64,000 bases of DNA from Amyelois transitella. Taxonomy: Eukaryota; Arthropoda; Insecta; Lepidoptera; Pyralidae. Where the stretch lies: positions 5,300,001-5,364,000 of the forward strand of contig NC_083530.1 of assembly GCF_032362555.1 (NCBI RefSeq). The letters are read 5' to 3'. Position 1 is the stretch's first letter, and the number at the start of each line of letters is the position of its first letter. The notes under the pieces are model-generated. The model made no database searches. It saw only the letters and a list, made by a program, of their open reading frames with translations, and was not told the origin of the DNA. Shown here piece by piece: positions 22,301-31,300 of the stretch. Both the position numbers and the translations under genes were made by a program.

Positions 22301-25300
22301 TCTACACAAAAAAAAACCTATTTTCTAAAAACCCACCAGTATGTATCCTAGTGTGATCTCTGAGTTCCGCTCTCCTCGCGAACGACTTGGGACAGTATTC
22401 GCAGGCGAACGGTTTCTTACCGCTGTGTATGACGCCGTGGACCTCCAAATTGTGCTGGGTTGCGAAAGCTTTGTCTGAAAACAAAAATATATAACAACTA
22501 GCTGGGGGGTTCCAAATCGGTGGGAAAATTTTAGAAAAAAGAAACGTATCCTTGCTATGAGATCCTGATATGGTCTGCTTCAAGATATTCGTAATGTGTG
22601 TTTCTAATAAATATGTCATTTTTATGGGAAATGTATTGTATCGTATCCATATTAGCCTAATTCACTTCCGAAGGTCTATTTTATTATATCTGTAATATGT
22701 TTTTAATATTAAAATTTCATAAAAGTCAATTAATCTGAACTATGTATTCTCTCGTCCAAATTTCTTTGCTAAGTTTGGATAGTTGTGAAGTTGATGTTGT
22801 TGAAGAAAATGCTGCAGTGCAGTTTGTTACCGCTTCTTCTGCACGACGCTTTGGACGCGGCAGTAAACTTAGTTTTAAGAAATTTATTTGACGTCAACCA
22901 ATGTTGTGAAAGTGATATGAATTATCCCAAAATAATGAATAAAATTTTTGAATATGAATTTGTGTCAAATTTCGTTAAAATCAGTCCAGTTATTTTTAGT
23001 TTTTTCGTTACAAACATACAAGTCTATTCTCTTTATCATTATATTTCATTTCATTACTTATCATTCATATTTATAATAGTGTGGACAAGTTTCACAGCAT
23101 GTACATTTTTTGACACAAGAATAAAGATTGGACCTTAACTAAGTCATTCCATATTTTGATAATTAATTTCTCTTATATGTAAAATGCTAATAAAGATATT
23201 TAGCATTTACCGTCAACTTCGCCCGCGCGAATTTAGCGCCACTTACAAAAGAATACAGGTTTCTCGCAAAAAACCACGGGAATATACCACTTTTACCCTA
23301 TGTCCTTCTCCAGACTCCTTATTATAGACACAAAATTAAAAGGTTCAGTGGATAACGCGTGAACATGTAACAAACAAACTCACTTGCCTCTAGTACAAAC
23401 TAATATCATAAATGTGCGACATTTATGATATTAGTTTGTACTAGAGGCCGCCCGCGACTTCGTCTGCGTGGAATCATTCCCGCGGAACTTCGGCATAAAA
23501 AGTAGCCTGTATGTTTTTCTCGGTCTTCAGCTACCTACATACCAAATTTCATCGTAATCGGTTCAGTAGTTTTTGCGTGAAATAGTAACAAACATTCACA
23601 CTGACATACTCACAAACTTTCGCATTTAAGTATAATATTAGTTTGTATATCATGAAATAGATGTTCAGTTAAAAAAACTTATCAGATATTCCTTCTTGAG
23701 ATAACTTATAACAAACTTACTGCAAACTTTGCAGATAAAATCCCTTATTCCCAAATGAGTCTTCTCGTGCTGGTTCAGATTCTGCTGCGTGAAGAAGGTC
23801 TTCCCGCACTGCTGGCATTTGAACGGACGCGGCCTCACCTGTTAACGATATTTCGAATCCATTCATCCGCATAATCACGTCTGTATCCCTTGCGGGGTGG
23901 ACAGAGTCAGCAGTCTTTAAAGATTGACAGGCCACGTTCAGCTGTATGCCTTAATGATAGAAATGGGTTTAAATAGTGACAGATTGCTAGCCCATCGCCT
24001 ATAAGAAGAATCCCAAGTTTGACGCCAAATATAGAAATAAAATAATTATAAAAACCTTTGAAAACAAGCTTTTATTTAAGTGCCCTAAAAAGATCAAAAT
24101 AAAATTTTAAATCACATTAACCACATTAATTTATGATTTTACAGAATTGAAAATTATAATGAAAGCTTGTCGCGATAATTTCAATTTGTAAAATTGCGAT
24201 CCTTTTTTTTCAGGCGATGGGCTAGCAACCTGTCGCTATTTGGATCTTAATTCCATCATCAAGTCGAGCAGCTTAATGTGGCCATTCAGTCTTTTCGGGA
24301 CTATTGGCTCTGTCTACCCCGTAAGGGATATAGACGTAACTCTATGTATGTATGAATAGAATAGAATAGAATAGGAAAAGAATAGGAATAGAATAGGAAT
24401 AGAATAGGAATAGAATAGGAATAGAATAGGAATAGAATAGAATAGAATAGAATAGAATAGAATAGAATAGAATAGAATAGAATAGAATAGAATAGAATAG
24501 AATAGAATAGAATAGAATAGAATAGAATAGAATAGAATAGAATAGAATAGAATAGAATAGAATAGAATAGAATAGAATAGAATAGAATAAAATAGAACAG
24601 AACAGAACAGATCAGAACAGAACAGAATAGAATATAGAATATTTATTTGCTTTATGTATGTATGTAAAAAAAAAATTCCCACACCTCGTGTATCCTCAAA
24701 TGCGCCTGGTGCGTGTACTTGTTGGCGAACGTCTTGTCGCACAGCGAGCACGCGTACGGCCTGTCGCCCGTGTGCGAGTGCACGTGCTCCCGCAGCAGCG
24801 TCCTGTTGGAGTACCGCCGGCCGCAAACTCCGCACTCGTGCACTCGGCCCTTGTCCGCTGGTAAATCGGGCATGTGCTCCACTGGCAGTGTAAAATTAAA
24901 AAAAAATAATGTCATGTTAGTTGTCAAAATTAAAAAAAAATTATTAATGTCATTAATGGTCGTTTGTACGCATGTAGGAAGGTAGTAGAGCACTGATATG
25001 TTGGCACAGTTGCCATGACTTGTTGGGTTAGCCAAACAATATCAGATTGTTATTGTTAAATATTTTTATTTGATTTCAAAAAATATTGTGCTTTTTAGAA
25101 TATGAATGAATGTAGAACTAATTATGTCAATACGAGTTCTTCGTGAAATAAAATAAAGATAAAATAAAATATGAACATACTGTACAAATTATGTCAAGAT
25201 CATGTCAAAAATACACAAGCATTTAAGAGGCCATTATGTCAAGCTCGGGCCCGGGTTTTGAAATCGCGTCTTAAGATTCTTCGCTGCTATTGGTTGAGCG

Positions 25301-28300
25301 CGTCAATTTCTTTGCGATGATTGACAGCAGTTGTTTGATTGGATATTGTGACGTGTGGCGTAGAGATGTCGCCACAGACGTATCTTTACATATAATAAAT
25401 CTGTAGAAGGGTCAATTCTGTACGTTGAAAACATTGAAAAAATATATAGCAGGGGGTGTAACTGGATCGATACCAATCACAAATATGCGATTAAAAAAAT
25501 TTTTGTCTGTCTGTCTGTCTGTATGTTCAGGCAACACGTGAAAACTAGCGGTTCGATTTTAATGAAACTTGGTATACTTAATTATACCTTATTATCCTGG
25601 GCATAAAATAGGATACTATTTATCCTGGAAAAAAATGTAGGAAAAAAAATAAATCTTAATTTTTCAGTTTTATCCACAGACGTTGTTCTGTAGAACCGCG
25701 AACACACGTTGCGTTACCCGCAGTGTATTCAGCGCCGTAATAAGATGTTATTGTCAGATTTACTCAAAATGGAGAAATAAACCGTCCACGCGAAGACCGA
25801 CATCCGCTCGGACGGAGTCGCGAGCTGAAGCTAGTGTAAAAATAGAACAAAACTCACGTATATGCAAGCTGTACATGGAGCGCTTCCTCATGATCTTGCC
25901 GCAGTTACAAATGTAGAGGCGGGCGTCGTGCGCGTTCTTCAAATGTTGCATCATGGATTCCGCGTTAGCGCTGTACGGCTCGTCTGACAAAATACAATTA
26001 ATGTCAGGTCAAGATGATAGATATAATATAAATATATAGATAGATATATACATATATTTATATTATATCTATCACACCAGCCATATATATATATACATAT
26101 GATATAAATACGTTGTCCCGGCAAACGTTGTTTTGCCATATATGTAAATATTTTTTATAAAACATTTAGTTTAAAAAAAATGTTAAGGGTGGACAACCCT
26201 TATCACTAATGAGTATGAAAAATAGATGTTGGCCGAATCTCAGAATTAACATTATTGTGGCATGAAACTTTTATATATAAGATATCATACCTTTAGCAAT
26301 TTGGTCACACAGCAGACATCTGAACTGTCCATCTTCGGGCTTCACGAGCTGGAAAACATCAAATTTTTAATTTAAAACATTCATTAATTATCACAGCATG
26401 CGCAAAACTTTGTATTAAATAGGGTTTTCTGTGTACACCCTAGATTTGGCTAGATATAGAAATCATGCAGTCATTCATTCAGTCATATATATGTATAATC
26501 ACATCTATATCCCATCTAGACAGACTGTCTGTCTAGACTAGACTAATTGTCTGTCTAGACTAGACTAATTGTAAACTAACTACTAAACTAATTGGCCACG
26601 TCCAGATATTTGGCTTTAAGACAGAATTGAGACTCAAACAGTGACAGGTTGCTAGCCCATCGCCTAAAAGAAGAATCCCAAGTTTATAAGCCTACCCCTT
26701 AGTCGCCTTTTACGACATCCATTAGAGAGAGAGATGGAGTGGTCCTATTCTTTTTTCTATTGGTGCCGGGAACCACACGGCAATGGTGTGTATGTAGTGG
26801 AAATAAATATGTCTCCTCACCGGCGTGGTGTCTTCCACGTCCTCCTCAGTCTTGCTCTGCACAGACTTCACACGAAACATTTCGCCCGACTCCACTTTTA
26901 TGAAAGCGCCGCCTGTTGATTAAAAACAATATTCTGATAATTTTTTTATGACGTTAAAAAATATTATAACAACTTACTAAATGTATTAACTAAATTGACT
27001 TTTGAATGTTGATGAAGAGAGTTATGAATGTATAGCATGAAGAGACTTATGAATGTGCAGAATGATGAGACTAATAAGTTTGCAGCATGAAGAGACTAAA
27101 GAATGTGCAACATTAAAAGATTATGAACCAAGCACCAAGGCACTTATGAATGTGCATAAAAACTTATTAAAGTGGTACATGAAACGACTTAGGAATGTGC
27201 AGCATGAAGAGACTTACGAATGTGCAGGAAGAAACTTATACATAACGCGAAAGTACATGTACAGATCGTGGCAAGTGGAAAGCTGTAGTCTCTGCCTACC
27301 CCTCCGGGAAAGAGACTTGAATTTATGTATGTACTAGCTGTGTACTCGCGACTTCGTCAGCGTACTTGCGGAGTTTGTTACTCTTTCACGCAAAAACTAC
27401 TGGACAGATTTAGATGAAATTTAGTACATGGGTAGAATATAGCCTAGAATAACACATAGAGTCGTTTTTATCCCGAAATTCTCACGGGAGCAAAGCCCCG
27501 GGGCGCAGCTAGTTACTTGCTATAGAGATCATATTCACCCCCCCATTTGAGTATTTTGGGGGTCGATGTTTGAAAAAAAACATAACCTATGTTTAAACGC
27601 GGGTTTTAAACTATATACATACCAAATTTCATCAAAATCGGTTCAGCGGTTCAGGCGTGAAAGCGGAACGATGATTTTCATACAAACTTTCAACCCCCCA
27701 TTTGACTATTTTGGGGGAGGATTTTTGAAAAAAAAGTAGCCTATGTTTGAACACGGGTCTTAAATTATATACATACCAAATTTCATTAAAATCGGTTCAG
27801 CGGTTCAGGCGTGAAAGCGGAACGATGATTTTCATACAAACTTTCACCCTCCCCATTTAAGTATTTTGGGGGTCGATTTTTGAAAAAATAACGTAGCCTA
27901 TGTTTGAACGCGGGTTTTAAACTATATACATACCAAATTTCATCAAAATCGGTTTTGTGGTTCGGCCGTGAAAGAGGAACAGGCAGACAGACAGACTTTC
28001 GCATTTATAATATTAGTACGGATGTCTTACCCTGCTCCTGAGCAGCCGCAATGATGGCGTTAGCGGTTTCCTCATCACCAGACACTTGGAGTTCAATCTG
28101 GGACTCCTCGTAAGAATTCGACGTGGAATCTGCAATAAAATACAATTATACATATTATTTATATTATATTCAGACTATTTGTTCGCCGCGAACTTCTAGT
28201 CTACATACACAAATAACATTGATGCTATAATTCATTTTTTTTTTTAATTAAACTTTTACAATATTAATAAGTAGTTACTCTAAATTGAAATTTGTTAGAC

Positions 28301-31300
28301 AAAATATATAACAAGAGAAAAATCCCGTATCTCCTGTTTTCGCGGGTATCAAAAAATCTCCTCAGTCTTAGCGGACGTCTCCTAAATACAATCTACCCTC
28401 CTGCCAATCTATATATTTATTTATCTATATATGTATTATAATTATCGAGATATCATGATGATAGTACAATAGTAATGGAACTATTAAAAAGTTGATCCAA
28501 TCATGTAAGTCGGATTCAGTGAGAGTGACAGGTCGCTAGCCCATCGCCTATACCTTATAGTCATTTAGTTTTGACCTTAGATATCGCATCGGTAACTTCA
28601 AAGGACAACACAAAATGAGCTGTTAAAGTTAAACCTATCATGATATTTTTTCATACTTCCATCATGAACTGAGTTTAACACATTACTATTTGAAGATCAT
28701 TGTCGAAACTTGTTTTGATAGAAATTAAAACTGCACTTTCTGAAATAACTCACTGAACTTTAATTTTTAGTATTCGGTTTATATATTAGGTATTAAAATC
28801 CGTGTCATTATAAAAAGTGAACTTAATTAGATACATTGAACATTGTTAGTAGCGCGGTTCTCTCTTTTCAAATATTTTTTTCAATATTCTATTTTTGTTC
28901 TTTTTTTTTTCTTAGTGGCCAGCAGTACCATTTTCAAATTATTGTAAAAACTGCAACAACTAAACTGTACCATATTTAAAGGATCTCGCTATTATTGTTT
29001 CAATCTACCCCGTAATATGTAAAGACGTGTCACCTCTGGAATTGTTGTCGTTCAGCTCGTCCTCATACAATATCTGATGCGTGGAGCCGAGCCGTATTAT
29101 TGTGGCGCCGTTCTCCGCAGACATTATTATAGCTTCTGTCAACAAATTGGAAATATACATACATATTATTATGGTCACGTCCATATCCCTTGCGGGGTAG
29201 ACAGAGCCAACAGTCTTGAAAAGACTGAATGGCCACGTTCAGCTATTTGGCTTAATGGTAGAATTGAGATTCAAATTCTTTTTAGGCGTTGGCAACTGTC
29301 ACTTGAAAATATTATGACAATTTTATCCAAGGCACTGTTATGTCTTTGTGACAAAGGAAAAAAACTAAGAGTAACAAACACTTTTCTGAAAACCGCATAA
29401 AAATAGGTTCAGCGAAACGCGAGATAATCGCACACATACATAGTCAAACTGAATACTTCCTTTCTTTAATAGTGATTAATAAAACTGCATCAATATCCGT
29501 CGTGAAGTTTTATAGAACTAAGCATACATACACAAACTAAATTAAAACTGTGGCTTATCGAAAAATCGTTTTATACCTACTGTTGACGAATATTTCGTCA
29601 CTACATAGTATAAAACAAAGTCGCTATTTTAGTCTGTTTGTCTGTATGCTTAAATCTTTAAAATCACGCAACGGATTTTGATGCGGTTTTTTGAAACAGG
29701 TAGAGTGATTCAAGAGGAAGGTTTTTATGTATATTCTTTTCCGAATTTTGCACCCGTGCGAAGCCGGGGCGGTTCGCTAGTATTTCGATAAAAAATAAAT
29801 TTTGACAAGAACATTTAATATGACATTATTTTAATTTTCATTTAATTTAAATTTTCCGTATTTTTGCATGTCATGACTGGTTAAATGCGCGAAATGTATA
29901 TGCTTTATAACACCTATAATTGTACCGCATTAATAGCAAAAAAAGTATTTGTATTTACATACAGACATACATAGTTACAGACGCGGGAAGCGACATTGTT
30001 TTATATTATGTAGTGAAGTTTATACCTATATATATATAGATACTAGCTGTCCCGGCAAACGTTGTTTTGCCTTATAAATAAATTTTAAGTAAAAAAATGT
30101 TAAGGGTGGACAGCCCTTAACACTAAGGGGTATAAAAAATAGATGTTGGCCGATTCTCATATGCTCGCAAAATTTCATAACAATCGGTAAAACCGTTTCG
30201 GAGGAGTACGGAGACAAACATTGTGACACGAGAATTTATATATAAGACTAGCGACCCGCCCCGGCTTCGCACGGGTGCAAAATTATTAATGTTATTATAC
30301 ATAAAAACCTTCCTCTTGAATCACTCTATCTGTTACAAAAAACCGCATCAAAATCCGTTGCGTAATTTTAAAGATTTAAGCATACAGACAAACAGACTAA
30401 AATAGCGACTTTGTTTTATACTATGTAGTGATATACATACGCTCATGATCGTCCTCCTCGTTCAGCTCCAGCTTCTCCAGCGCGGCGACATCTTTGCTCG
30501 TGTGTTCGTCTGTAACGCCGCTCCCCGACAACAGCAGGCCTAAATCTATGTAGTTCTCTGATTTTTCTGTCTTATTCTGCAAAGGAGAATATTAATGTCA
30601 ACTGAAAACGTAATATAATCCATTTGTTAAGGTCTGGGATGTTTATTTTTATAAGTTGAGTATGCATTATAAAATATGCATACGTGAATTAAGCGCCATC
30701 CACAAAAAGCAAATTAGCGAAATTAGCGCCACAAAAAGCAAGGAATTAAACGCCACCTTGCTACGAAAAGCGACGAATTAGCGCCACCTATTCAATTATA
30801 TATTATATACAGGTTTTTCACAGATCCCACGGGAACTATCTATCATTATATTATGGGACATTCTTAATATCACTTAATAATTGAATAAATTCCAATTCAA
30901 AACTTAATCATATCTTTTGATTTCACAACATTGGTTGACGTCAAATGAATTACTTACTGCCGCTTCCAAAGAGTCAGCGCACAAGAAGCGGCAACAAACT
31001 GCACTGCGCCATTTATCCAAACTTAGAATAGAACACTCAGGTTAAATTAATTGCTTTACTAACCTTAGAAGTGTCCACAAAAACGAGTTTCTCACTAGAG
31101 TTGGACGATACCGGTACTACGGCCAAGGAACATTCTGGAAACAATACAAATAAAAACAGCATTATTTCAAAAACTAGCCATCTCTTGCGACTCCAACCGC
31201 GTGGAAAGTACAATAAATATGTATACAAAATTATATTAGTGCCGTGTAGTTCCCGGCACCAATAGAAAAAGAATAGGACCACTCCATATCTCTCCCATGG

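Larger units (their letters stand above)
17967..26348 (-). other. Zinc-finger block of the ZAD gene, exons 10-18
   Basis: Nine exons encode the DNA-binding block. Exons 10-11 give two irregular units: CLLC followed by an extended loop and HLKNAH, then CNC followed by HILEH. Exons 12-18 give ten regular C2H2 units with linkers such as HTGDRPY and HSGKKPF. Several fingers are split by introns in the middle: CKVC sits in exon 13 with its histidines in exon 14; CEQC in exon 15 with histidines in exon 16; the last cysteine of CEVC in exon 17. The final finger takes its last histidine from exon 18. Such splitting means these fingers were not duplicated as whole exons. Confidence 0.9.

Noticed and set aside
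24314..24835. Long minus-strand frame with many repeats of ILFYS
   Set aside because: It is the translation of the GAATA microsatellite fused to the antisense side of a real finger exon.
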